Positions 1 through 7,461 of a DNA stretch of 64,000 nt are shown piece after piece. Position numbers and translations under genes: made by a program. The stretch spans positions 248,001 through 312,000 of the forward strand of contig CAWICB010000004.1 of assembly GCA_963834515.1 (NCBI GenBank). The letters are read 5' to 3'. Numbering within the stretch: position 1 is the stretch's first letter; each line of letters opens with the position of its first letter. Source of the stretch: RYN-230 sp963834515 (GTDB taxonomy: Bacteria > Actinomycetota > Actinomycetes > Streptosporangiales > Streptosporangiaceae). A model generated the notes under the pieces. It was not told the origin of the DNA and ran no database searches. It saw only the letters and a list, made by a program, of their open reading frames with translations.

Positions 1-398
1 CTCATGCTTTGCTCGCGGGTTCAAAGTCCGGCGCTAGCTTCATGTTCGCAGGTTGCTGCCGGTGGCGATCGTTGGCTGTTGATGGCAGTTCGGGGGCACC
101 ACGGGGGCACGCTCGCAATGCGTAGGCCAGGTGCTCGGTGGAGTGGCGCCGCCGCACGACCGTCCGCTCTCTCGGCCGGACATATCCCAAGTTGGCGCGG
201 ATCATGCGAGCGTTATGCGCTGTCGCCGATAGCTGCTGTCTCCCGTTGGTGGCCGCTGTTGCTGTCACCGTTGCTGCCAGCCGCGACCCAGGGAACCGGC
301 GGCTAGGCGGCCGACGTGTCGTCCACCGGGAGAGACCAGTGTTGGTCCTACCTGACCGCAACGGAACCGTGAGCCACATGCTTGGGTGACAGGATCGT

Positions 399-932
399 CT
401 ACCTAAAGCAGAGTACCGCAATCCATGAAAAAATGAATAGAAGCGGGATAGCTACCACTACACCGTGCCCCCAACGCCGAGGAATTCCCGACATGATCGA
501 CGGATAGCCCGCGGGGCGTTCGCGCGACTTTTCGAATTCTTTTGTCAGTTCTCGCAAACGTGCTAGCGCTGCGTTAACCGTTATGAACACCAGGATCGCG
601 AGGACGATCCCGAGCACAGGTAATTCATAGAATAGCTCATCAGCCGCGCTCGAAAAACCGCGTTGGACTCCGTGGTCCTGAACCGCAAGTGTGGTCGCAT
701 ATGCAGCAAAGAGAAACGACTGACCACCGACCAGCCAGCCGTTTCGCATCCCAATCAGATGGTCCTCGTGTTCAATCTGCAACCGATACGCGTCATAGAT
801 ATGAGCGTTAATCTGATTTCGATCTGCCGTCTGAGATTCAGATCGGCTAGGCCCGCCTTTCCCTTCAGCTCGCGCCGGGCCGCTGCCTCGGCGATTTCCT
901 CTTCTTCTATCCCTCCGCCATGCGCCCACCAT
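399..932 (-). CDS. Small three-helix membrane protein, unknown function
   Basis: A 177-residue reading frame with three hydrophobic segments at about residues 64-84, 103-122 and 157-175. A charged stretch before the first segment contains YRLQIEHEDHLI. The first ~38 residues are basic and low in complexity, so the true start may lie further in, near the Asn-Gln-Ile-Asn segment. It resembles the general layout of small actinobacterial membrane proteins of unknown role. I recognise no catalytic motif. It stands alone on the minus strand, upstream of integrase debris, in what may be an older integrated element. Coding status is likely from the amphipathic and membrane pattern; the function is unknown. 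Confidence 0.55.
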   Translation of the reverse strand: MVGAWRRDRRRGNRRGSGPARAEGKGGPSRSESQTADRNQINAHIYDAYRLQIEHEDHLIGMRNGWLVGGQSFLFAAYATTLAVQDHGVQRGFSSAADELFYELPVLGIVLAILVFITVNAALARLRELTKEFEKSRERPAGYPSIMSGIPRRWGHGVVVAIPLLFIFSWIAVLCFR

Positions 933-1636
933 GAGACTCCCCCTCTTCCTCTACGCTGCGGACCAGCAGGAGACGGTTTCTACCGTATGGGGGGCCCAGC
1001 TACTTCCTGCTGTAGTGGTTCCCCAAGGTCCTACTGTCTGCCATCTTCCTCACAGGCGCCGAATCCCTGCGAGCGGGTGCCGGGTTTAGGGCCGCCCTAG
1101 ACGCGGTGGCCGCGAGCCGGACAAATCGAGAGTAAGGAAGACGGCTCTACGCCACACCCTGGTCCGTGTACGTTGAGCCATCTTGATCTGCGTGCCCTGC
1201 GAAGTGTGGTGCGGCGTGCGGTGGGCGGGCCGCCAAGGCAGAGCCCGCCGCTGACGCCGCGCCAGCGGCGCCGCAGGCTCGTACGGTGCCGTTGGTCGTG
1301 GACCTTGGTGCCAGTCGTCAACCGCTGGAGCACGGTAAGGCACCTAATGCATGGCTGTTCGATGCTCCGGCCCCCGGGCCGCTGCGTGAGTCGAACTGGA
1401 AGCGGTCGGTCGGCTGGAGCGCTGCCACCGCGGCGGCCGGGCTCAGGGGTTTAGGGTTCATGATCTCCGGCATACGGCGGCGTCGTCGGTTTGGCGGCTG
1501 GCGCGGACCCAAAGGTGGTTCGGCGGGTGCTCGGGCATGCGACTGCGGCAATGACGATGGATCTCTACGGCCACATGGTGGATGCCAATCTGTGGCAGGC
1601 TGCCCGGCTGGTCGGGGACATCACGGGGATACTTAG

Positions 1637-3363
1637 CCTCGATCCACCGCCCGAATTTAGGTGACGGCGTTCTGTCGGCGGACCGGCTGGTGCGGTCTTG
1701 ATGGTGGTGGCGGGCGTGGCTTTCCTGCCGCTTACGTTTCTGCGGCTCGTCCACAGGTCCTTGCCCGGGGAGGCTGGCTGGCGGTTTGCCGGGTGGCCGC
1801 TGGGGCCCGCAGGGTCGTGGTGACCGGGTCTGGGCTGGTCAGGCCGCGGCGGCGGGCGGGCCGCAGGCGGCTTCGAAGAGGTTCATCCATTGGATCTGGC
1901 GGTGCCAGCCTTCGGGCAGGTGCAGGGTGAGGTGGCCGCGGCCATGGCGGGCGGTCCGGGCGGCGACGTCGATGAGGTCGCGGCGCAAGGTGGCGCCGCG
2001 GGCTTTGGCGCAGGCGAGACTGGCCAGGGACCCGGCGGCGCGCAGCAGGTTGTGCGCTATGGCTGCGAGGGCAACCCAGGCCGCGTTCGCCGGGAATGAC
2101 CCGGAGGGCAGATGAGCCAGCGGGCCGTCGGTCCAGTCCGCGAATACCTGTTCTGCCTGGGCGTGGTCGCGGTGGTGCTCCTCGGCCTGGATGGTCGCGA
2201 ACGGGGAATCGGTGAATACGGCGTGGTAGCGCCAGATGCCGAACAGCTCACCCTGGCCTTGCCCGGCCTGGCGGTTGAAGTCTTTGACCCGTCGGACGAT
2301 CAGCCGGGCGGTGATCGCCTGCCCTTTCTTCGAGGTGAAGGCGGTATACGGGACTTCGGCGACCTGGGCGTCAGAGACCCAGCAGCGCAGCTGGTCATCC
2401 CAGATGGCCCGGGGATATTTGATGGGCCTCCAGGCGTCCTCGCCGATGGCGGCGATGGCAGCCCGCACGTGCGGGTTCATCTGCACGGTGACCGAGAAGA
2501 ACGCCCCGGCCCGGCGGACGGCGCCGGTGAACGCGGCGGAGTAGAACGCCGAGTCGGCCCGCACCACCAGCCTCCCGGTGCACCCGGTAGCGCGGGCCGT
2601 GGTGACCGCTTCGGTGGCCAGCGACGCGGCACCCCGGGCGGAGTTCGCGTTGCCGCCGCGCAGCCGGGTGGCGGCGATCAGCGGGGCGGCCAGCGGCGTG
2701 CTGATGGTGGCGGCCAGCGCGTTCAGGCCCCGCACCAGCAGGCTCTTGCCCTGAATCTTGGTATGGCCGAAGGCTGCACCCTGCTTCTTGTGCCCATAGA
2801 CCCGCTTTTGCATCGAGTCGATATCGATGAACGCGAGCACGTCCGCCCCGGGCAGCAGCGGGGCGCGGCGGGCCAGCTCACCCAGGAACTCCCGGTGCAC
2901 CTTCTGCAGCTGGAGCACGTTCCCCCAGGTGAAGGCGCGCAGGAACGAACCCAGCGTGGACGGTGCCCGGACCCCGCCAAACAGCGCCGGCATCGCCCCG
3001 TGCCGCAGCAGATCCATGTCATCGATGCTGTCCGCCCCCGCGATCATGCCGGCCACCAGGCAGCCCACCTTCAGGTGCGGGTTCACCCCGCACCGGTCAG
3101 CGATGGCCACCTGCTCACCGGCCAGCGTGGCCAGGCCCGCCCGCTGGGCCAGCGCCATCACCGGCACCAGGCCCGCCCGCGACACGAGATTCGGGTCATC
3201 AAACGACGCGTGGATCCTGGCCAGCTCATGCAACAATCGCACTTGACAGGTGCTCCTTCGAACCAGGTGATGGAAGCGTCAGCAACTCCCATCGTCCCTG
3301 GTCAAGGGGCACCTTTCGCGTCAACGCGCCGCACCCGGCCACTATTTGCGCGGTGGATTGAGG
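1637..3363. mobile_element. IS1380-family insertion sequence (1,727 bp)
   Basis: The ends are imperfect inverted repeats: CCTCGATCCACCGC at 1637-1650 and its counterpart CCTCAATCCACCGC read inward from 3363. The flanks carry a 5-bp direct repeat CTTAG (1632-1636 and 3364-3368), as expected for a target duplication. Deleting the IS plus one CTTAG restores the reading frame of the interrupted integrase, which supports the boundaries. The element holds one intact transposase gene on the minus strand. Confidence 0.85.
1839..3242 (-). CDS. IS1380-family DDE transposase
   Basis: A 467-residue protein that catalyses cut-and-paste transposition of the surrounding IS. Family features are a segment with DVLAFIDIDSMQKRVYG carrying the first acidic residue, the VVRADSAFYS block with the second aspartate, and a C-terminal block around AWVALAAIAHNLLRAAGSL. 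The overall length is normal for IS1380. The start at 3242 lies about 120 bp inside the right terminal repeat. The frame is undamaged, so the IS may still be active. It is the only gene of the element and reads towards the broken integrase. Confidence 0.92.
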   Translation of the reverse strand: MRLLHELARIHASFDDPNLVSRAGLVPVMALAQRAGLATLAGEQVAIADRCGVNPHLKVGCLVAGMIAGADSIDDMDLLRHGAMPALFGGVRAPSTLGSFLRAFTWGNVLQLQKVHREFLGELARRAPLLPGADVLAFIDIDSMQKRVYGHKKQGAAFGHTKIQGKSLLVRGLNALAATISTPLAAPLIAATRLRGGNANSARGAASLATEAVTTARATGCTGRLVVRADSAFYSAAFTGAVRRAGAFFSVTVQMNPHVRAAIAAIGEDAWRPIKYPRAIWDDQLRCWVSDAQVAEVPYTAFTSKKGQAITARLIVRRVKDFNRQAGQGQGELFGIWRYHAVFTDSPFATIQAEEHHRDHAQAEQVFADWTDGPLAHLPSGSFPANAAWVALAAIAHNLLRAAGSLASLACAKARGATLRRDLIDVAARTARHGRGHLTLHLPEGWHRQIQWMNLFEAACGPPAAAA

Positions 3364-3444
3364 CTTAGGCCGTCTGAAGGGGCGATCGAAGATGAGGACG
3401 ACTAGGAGCCCGGCTGAACCGCCTGATAGCGGGCGGTTTACAGG

Positions 3445-3489
3445 TGGAGCCGCCTATCGGAATCGAACCGATGACCTACGCATTACGAG
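3445..3489. repeat. attL: 45-bp copy of the tRNA-Thr 3' half
   Basis: Identical over 45 bp to 48031-48075, the 3' half of the intact tRNA-Thr gene. It starts at the CCA end and stops inside the anticodon loop. Only this half is present, so it is an attachment-site duplicate, not a working tRNA gene. It marks the left boundary of the integrated element whose integrase lies next to the complete tRNA. Open frames crossing it in several frames are artefacts of the tRNA sequence. Confidence 0.92.
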
Positions 3490-3606
3490 AGGCACACGAG
3501 TACGCCGCCCAGCCGCTACCTGCACAAACAGCTCGGCGGATACCGCTGCATGCACTGATTCCACTGGAATTTCGCGGTCCCTCGTTCCACGATCCGTTCC
3601 ACGCCG
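3488..3606. repeat. 119-bp direct repeat, left copy
   Basis: Matches 10049-10167 with three mismatches that I could count over 119 bp. It begins at the inner edge of attL. It contains a 13-bp palindrome (ATTCCACTGGAAT) and, at its right end, two tandem CGTTCCACG sites (3583-3603). Two sites of the same type, in the same spacing, lie beside attR at 47974-47996, so these are probably integrase arm-type sites. The region 3607-3878 that follows holds no gene I can support. Confidence 0.85.
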
Positions 3607-3878
3607 GCACGGCCAGCTCGTCGCGTACTGCGTGGACGAGTCCGACCTCCCGCCCTGGGCGTGGTCCTGTCGCGGATGGCCGTGATCGCCCGTTGGTGAC
3701 TGGGCACCTACGAACTAGGGAAGGTGCATCTGGTTGACAGCGAAAGCAGCAGCTGCCATGCTGCAGGCCGCCCCGGCGTGCGACAGAGCTACCCACCCCT
3801 GGCCCACTGCCGGATCAGGCTTGCGTTTCGACGCTAACCTGTGCCCATATTTGATGGCTTCAGAGGACTGCGGCTTGG

Positions 3879-4661
3879 CTAATTCTCCTTGATTCCCGGA
3901 GGCGCGGCGGGCCGGTTGGCCTGGACGATGGCCGAGTGCAGGCCAGGCGTGGCGTCGCTGGTGGCGGTGATGGTGATGTCGGTGAACCCGGCCGCCTGCA
4001 GCAGGCGCCGGTACTCCTCCGCGGTGAGGGTGCCGATGGTGCACCCGGTGAGCCGTTCCGCCTCAGCGCGCTGGGCGGGGTCGAGGTCTTCGTCGGCGAT
4101 GATGTCGCTGACTCCGAGGCGGCCGCCGGGGCGCAGCACCCGGAATGCCTCCGCCAGCACACGGGGCTTGGCTGGGGACAGGTTGATGACGCAGTTAGAG
4201 ATGACGACGTCCACGCTGGATTCAGGCAGCGGGATGTCCTCGATGTGGCCGTGCAGGAACTCGACATTGCCGATCCCGGCCTGGCCGGCGTTGTCCTGGG
4301 CGAGGGCGATCATGTCGGGTGAGCCGTCCAGGCCGTAGGCCTTCCCGCCCGGGGCGACCCGGCGGGCGGACAGCAGCACGTCGATGCCGCCGCCGGAGCC
4401 CAGATCGAGCACGGTCTCCCCCGGGTGCAGCTGGGCGACGGCGACCGGGTTGCCGCAGCCTAGGCTGGCCCGCACCGCTCCATCGGGCAGCTCGCTGGTG
4501 TCGCCATATCCGGCGGCGCCGAAGGAGCCGGCCGCGAACGCGTCCGGGCCGCAGTCAGTGATCTGCTGCCCCGGGCGGGCGGCCCGGGCCAGCCCGGAGT
4601 AGCGGGCGACGACAGCCGCCCGGGTGTCTTCCGCGCCGGTCAGGTCGCTGGTGGGCGGCAT
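3879..4661 (-). CDS. arsM: ArsM-type arsenite S-adenosylmethionine methyltransferase
   Basis: A 260-residue cytosolic enzyme that methylates As(III) using S-adenosylmethionine. The SAM-binding motif DLGSGGGID is at residues 86-94. Three cysteines match the conserved As(III)-binding set of the family: Cys69 (SLGCGNP), Cys157 (SNCVINL) and Cys207 (LTGCTIG). The length is normal. It is the last gene of a minus-strand group starting with arsR at 5278, so it is probably under ArsR control. Methylated products could be volatile or be acted on by ArsI, encoded divergently nearby. Assignment rests on the cysteine pattern plus the ars context. Confidence 0.93.
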   Translation of the reverse strand: MPPTSDLTGAEDTRAAVVARYSGLARAARPGQQITDCGPDAFAAGSFGAAGYGDTSELPDGAVRASLGCGNPVAVAQLHPGETVLDLGSGGGIDVLLSARRVAPGGKAYGLDGSPDMIALAQDNAGQAGIGNVEFLHGHIEDIPLPESSVDVVISNCVINLSPAKPRVLAEAFRVLRPGGRLGVSDIIADEDLDPAQRAEAERLTGCTIGTLTAEEYRRLLQAAGFTDITITATSDATPGLHSAIVQANRPAAPPGIKEN

Positions 4662-4682
4662 AGCAGTCCTCCAGAAAATAGC

Positions 4683-4799
4683 TCAGCGGACAGCCGTGGG
4701 CGGGACGGGAGAAGGCTTGCCCATGACGAGGTCCGCGGCGGTGGGGAAGGCCGCGTAGGTGTCCGCGACCTCATGATCGAGCGGCTTCACGTCTTCCAT
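4683..4799 (-). CDS. Possible 38-residue protein between arsR and arsM
   Basis: A short frame reading MEDVKPLDHEVADTYAAFP and ending KPSPVPPTAVR, 21 bp upstream of arsM and 62 bp downstream of arsR. The start ATG lies at the edge of an imperfect inverted repeat (about 4798-4820, ATCGT/ACGAT arms) that may be an ArsR-type operator. No cysteine or metal site is present and I recognise no family. The frame stays open further upstream without an obvious better start. It could be a real leader or linker peptide, or chance. Confidence 0.35.
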   Translation of the reverse strand: MEDVKPLDHEVADTYAAFPTAADLVMGKPSPVPPTAVR

Positions 4800-4861
4800 C
4801 GTTAATCGACGATAGACGATGGATGGCAGGGCGGCATTACTCGTCTGCCCCGGGGGGCGGG

Positions 4862-5278
4862 CTACCTGGGCGGGGAGCCGATCAGGATGCCGAGGCTGGC
4901 CAGTGCGTCGGCGCGGGCCCGGTAGTAGACCCAGACGCCGCGCTTCTCGCGGTCCAGCAGTCCGGCCTCGTGCAGCACTTTGAGGTGGTGGCTGATGGTG
5001 GGCTGGGACAGATCGAACGCGCCGGTCAGGTCGCAGACGCACGCCTCGCCGCCTGCGCGGGAAGCGACCAGGGACATCAGCCGGAGCCGGACCGGGTCGG
5101 CGAGCGCCTTGAGCAGCGGCGCGACCTGCTCGGCCTGTTCCAGGGACAGCGGCACCTGGGACAGCGGCGCGCAGCACACGGCCCGGCCACCCACCTGGTT
5201 AGGCAAGGTGACCTGCACCGCTGGAGTGCAGCACGGGCCTGTGGCGTTCTGATCCAGCACGGTCAGAGACTTCGACAT
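4862..5278 (-). CDS. arsR: ArsR-family arsenic-responsive repressor
   Basis: A 138-residue winged-helix repressor. The recognition helix region SQPTISHHLKVLHEAGL lies at about 91-107. The metalloid-binding CVCDL motif is at Cys80-Cys82, placed as in classical ArsR. Two extra cysteine pairs occur in the N-terminal arm (16-17 and 35-36), unusual and possibly additional thiol ligands. The frame is open further upstream, but ATG at 5278 is the natural start because the divergent ars promoter lies immediately before it. It probably represses both itself with arsM and the divergent arsI, releasing DNA on binding As(III) or methylated As(III). Confidence 0.92.
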   Translation of the reverse strand: MSKSLTVLDQNATGPCCTPAVQVTLPNQVGGRAVCCAPLSQVPLSLEQAEQVAPLLKALADPVRLRLMSLVASRAGGEACVCDLTGAFDLSQPTISHHLKVLHEAGLLDREKRGVWVYYRARADALASLGILIGSPPR

Positions 5279-5369
5279 ACGTCTATATTGACAGATTCCG
5301 ATGCCTTGTGGCAAACTCGGCAGCGGACGCAGACATAGACAGCTATCAATATCTTCGGGAGGTCGTGTT
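5279..5369. promoter_or_regulatory. Divergent arsR/arsI control region with ArsR-like operator
   Basis: Ninety-one bases separate the arsR and arsI starts. They hold two related half-site blocks in opposite orientation: CTATATTGACAG near 5283 and its counterpart AGATATTGATAG read on the minus strand near 5354. This is the arrangement expected of a repressor controlling both genes. A Shine-Dalgarno GGAGGT lies 7 bases before the arsI ATG. The operator role is inferred from position and symmetry. Confidence 0.5.
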
Positions 5370-5834
5370 ATGTCCCGCCGTCTCCAGCTCGCCCTCAACG
5401 TCAACGACATCGACCAGGCCATAGCCTTCTACACCAAGCTGTTCGGCACCGAGCCGGCCAAGATCCGGCCCGGGTACGCCAACTTCGCCATCGCCGAGCC
5501 GCCACTCAAGCTGGTCCTGCTGGAAAACCCCGGCCGGGGCGGCAGCCTCAACCATCTGGGCGTCGAGGTCCCCGACACCGACACCGTCGAAGCCGAGCAG
5601 GCCCGCCTGGCCCAGGCCGGGCTCGCGACGGTGCAGGAGAAGGACACGACCTGCTGCTACGCCAAGCAGGACAAGTTCTGGGTCCAGGGCACACCTAACG
5701 GGGAGTCCTGGGAGATCTACACCGTCCTGGCCGACAGCCAGACCTTCTACGGCGAAGGCCACGACCCCGCGTGCTGCGGCGGCCCTGGTGGTCACGTCGA
5801 GGAAGCGGCATCGCCCGGAGCCGCCTGCTGCTAA
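5370..5834 (+). CDS. arsI: ArsI/CadI-family C-As lyase (VOC fold dioxygenase)
   Basis: A 154-residue protein of the vicinal-oxygen-chelate fold. It has the vicinal cysteine pair Cys95-Cys96 (DTTCCYAKQDKFWV) that binds trivalent organoarsenicals, plus likely metal ligands His62 (LNHLGVE) and the Glu in ESWEIYTV. Known ArsI enzymes use Fe(II) and oxygen to cleave the C-As bond of methyl-As(III). The C-terminal tail carries two more cysteine pairs (ACCGG and AACC). The start at 5370 is set by the GGAGGT ribosome site. It is divergent from arsR, so co-regulated. The cadmium-induced CadI branch is the alternative name. Confidence 0.9.
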   Translation: MSRRLQLALNVNDIDQAIAFYTKLFGTEPAKIRPGYANFAIAEPPLKLVLLENPGRGGSLNHLGVEVPDTDTVEAEQARLAQAGLATVQEKDTTCCYAKQDKFWVQGTPNGESWEIYTVLADSQTFYGEGHDPACCGGPGGHVEEAASPGAACC

Positions 5835-5916
5835 CGGGACCAGGCTGGCGGCAGCTCGCTAGCAAATACGGGGCCGGGCGGGTGACCGCCAGACCCCGTA
5901 TCAGCCAGGCTGCAGG

Positions 5917-6591
5917 CTAGGAGGCAGCCAGGCGGGGCGCGAAGCGTTCCACGCGGCGGATCAGGTCGGCCAGGGCCGCGTCGAAGCTGCGGGGCTCGCC
6001 GGCCGGGACCGGGTCGGGAACGGACCAGTGCACGGCCACCAGATCGCCGAGTTCCTCGTGCGCCAGGTCGCAGACCGTGATGACGAGATCGCCGTGGTGG
6101 CGGACCTCGCTGATGTGCCGAGGCCGCCGGCGGGGCAGCGGCAGGTGGTGGCGGGCGGCGGCGGCGATGGCACCGGGGTCTACCACCGCCGCTGGATGGG
6201 TGCCGGCGGATTCTGCCGGGACGCTGCTGGCCTGGCGCCACAGCGCTGCGGCCAGGTGCGAGCGGGCCGAGTTGGCGGTACACACGAACAGCACCCGCGG
6301 GGCGGTCCACGTAGCCGCCCCGGCCAGCGATTCCAGCGTCCCGGGGATCAGCTGCAGGTAGGTCCGGCGGCGGTCACCTTCGGAGCGGCGGCGGGTGATG
6401 ACCCCGGCCTGCTCCAGCACGCCCAGGTGGTGGGCGAGCAGGTTGGACGGCATGGCCAGCATCGCGCCCAGCTCTTTCGGGGACGCGTCCCCGTCACTGA
6501 GCGCGTCGGTGATCCGCAGCCGGGCCGGGTCGGCCAGCGCCGCGTGCACCGCAGCCCGCCTGGCCAGGCCCTCAGTTATCTCATTACCCAT
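5917..6591 (-). CDS. ArsR-ArsC fusion: HTH regulator joined to arsenate reductase
   Basis: A 224-residue two-domain protein. Residues ~1-85 form an ArsR winged helix (SPKELGAMLAMPSNLLAHHL, then DRRRTYLQL). Residues ~97-224 form a low-molecular-weight phosphatase/arsenate reductase with the P-loop VCTANSARS (Cys104 to Arg110) and a later VCDLAHEE with Cys174. The predicted reaction is arsenate to arsenite, using a thiol partner. The HTH half has no CVC site, so its effector is unclear. It is divergent from the aquaglyceroporin gene with 46 bp between starts, so it probably regulates that gene and itself. Such fusions are known in actinobacterial ars clusters. Confidence 0.88.
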   Translation of the reverse strand: MGNEITEGLARRAAVHAALADPARLRITDALSDGDASPKELGAMLAMPSNLLAHHLGVLEQAGVITRRRSEGDRRRTYLQLIPGTLESLAGAATWTAPRVLFVCTANSARSHLAAALWRQASSVPAESAGTHPAAVVDPGAIAAAARHHLPLPRRRPRHISEVRHHGDLVITVCDLAHEELGDLVAVHWSVPDPVPAGEPRSFDAALADLIRRVERFAPRLAAS

Positions 6592-6637
6592 TGACTCAAT
6601 CTTGACTGAGCTAGTTGCCGTGTGTCAAGGTGACCGT
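6592..6637. promoter_or_regulatory. Divergent control region between ArsR-ArsC and aqpS
   Basis: The 46 bases hold TTGACTCAATCTTGACTGAG (from 6591), in which TCAA-TC-TTGA and CTCA/TGAG form nested inverted repeats. This is a plausible operator for the HTH domain of the fusion. A -10 box is not clear. The plus-strand gene starts at GTG 6638. Confidence 0.4.
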
Positions 6638-7438
6638 GTGACCAGGAGACCAGATCCCGAGCCCGCCGCGTTGTGGCGCCGGCTCCTGGCCGAGTTCCTC
6701 GGCAGCGCATTCCTGGCCGCCATCGTGATCGGCTCCGGCATCGCCGCGCAGCGGCTGTCCCCGGGCCAGACCGGCCTGGAGCTGCTGGAGAACGCGGCCG
6801 CGACGGCGGCCGGGCTGTTCGCCATCATCTTGATGTTCGGCCCGGTGTCCGGCGGGCACTTCAATCCGGTCGTGTCGTTCGCCGACGCCGTGTTCGGCGG
6901 GCTGCGCTGGCGCGACGCCGCCGCCTACCTGCCCGCCCAGGTCGCCGGGTGCATCGCCGGTGCGGTGGCGGCCAACCTGATGTTCGCCCGGGCCGCGGTG
7001 AGCATCTCCACCAAGCACCGGGCCACGCCCGCGCACTTCCTGTCCGAGATCATCGCCACACTGGGCCTGATCCTGGTGATCTTCGCCCTGGCCCGGTCCG
7101 GCCGTGCCGCCTCCGCCGCGGCAGCGGTGGGGGCCTATATCGGCGCGGCGTACTTCTTCACCTCCTCGACCAGCTTCGCCAACCCCGCGATCACCGTCGG
7201 CCGGATGTTCTCCAACACCTTCGCCGGGATCGCGCCATCGTCTGCCCCGGCGTTCATCGCCGCCCAGATCATCGGCGGCGCCCTGGCCGTTGGCGTAATC
7301 CACGCGCTCTACCCGCGCCTGACCCCCGGCGAGGCCGCGGACATCATCGTCCCCCACCACGACCGGGACGCCGGGCGCACCGCGCACGACGGCGCGCTGC
7401 TGCCGAGCCGTTCGGCATCCCCCGGCCAGCCGAACTGA
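6638..7438 (+). CDS. aqpS: Aquaglyceroporin (MIP family), probable arsenite channel
   Basis: A 266-residue integral membrane protein with six hydrophobic segments. It has the two half-helix motifs of the family, HFNPVVS in the first half and FANPAIT in the second, both NPx as expected. In ars operons this channel (AqpS) lets As(III) leave down its gradient after arsenate reduction, in place of an ArsB or Acr3 pump. None of those pumps is visible here. The start GTG 6638 was chosen because the earlier frame overlaps the divergent ArsR-ArsC gene. It is followed after 23 bp by the flavoprotein gene, so probably co-transcribed. Methylated arsenicals are possible substrates. Confidence 0.87.
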   Translation: MTRRPDPEPAALWRRLLAEFLGSAFLAAIVIGSGIAAQRLSPGQTGLELLENAAATAAGLFAIILMFGPVSGGHFNPVVSFADAVFGGLRWRDAAAYLPAQVAGCIAGAVAANLMFARAAVSISTKHRATPAHFLSEIIATLGLILVIFALARSGRAASAAAAVGAYIGAAYFFTSSTSFANPAITVGRMFSNTFAGIAPSSAPAFIAAQIIGGALAVGVIHALYPRLTPGEAADIIVPHHDRDAGRTAHDGALLPSRSASPGQPN

Positions 7439-7461
7439 CCACACCCTGGAGGGATCCAGTC

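Larger units (their letters stand above)
1265..3405 (+). pseudogene. Decayed tyrosine integrase, frameshifted and interrupted by IS1380
   Basis: Frames on the plus strand give pieces of a tyrosine recombinase catalytic domain in the right order. First comes QARTVPLVVDLG with APNAWLFDAPAPGPLRESN (1268-1440). In a second frame follows VHDLRHTAAS (from 1458). In a third frame comes GADPKVVRRVLGHATAAM with LYGHMVDANLWQAARLVGD (1500-1636). The HxLRHT, LGH and LYGH motifs are the family signatures. At 1636 the gene is cut by an IS1380 element. Removing the IS and one CTTAG copy continues the frame as GILRPSEGAIEDEDD and a stop at 3403-3405. The 3' end lies 40 bp before the tRNA-derived att repeat at 3445, the usual place for an actinomycete int gene. 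The N-terminal half is not recognisable upstream. It is surely nonfunctional. Confidence 0.8.

Noticed and set aside
10..60. tRNA-like GGTTCAAAGTC at the window start
   Set aside because: No acceptor, D or anticodon stem could be formed around it.
2112..3368. 418-residue plus-strand ORF opposite the IS1380 transposase
   Set aside because: Shadow frame of the transposase; composition is low-complexity Arg/Gly/His/Gln.
3392..3737. ORFs across attL reading RNRTDDLRITR or PIGIEPMTYALR
   Set aside because: These peptides are the translation of tRNA-Thr sequence in different frames, a well-known annotation artefact.
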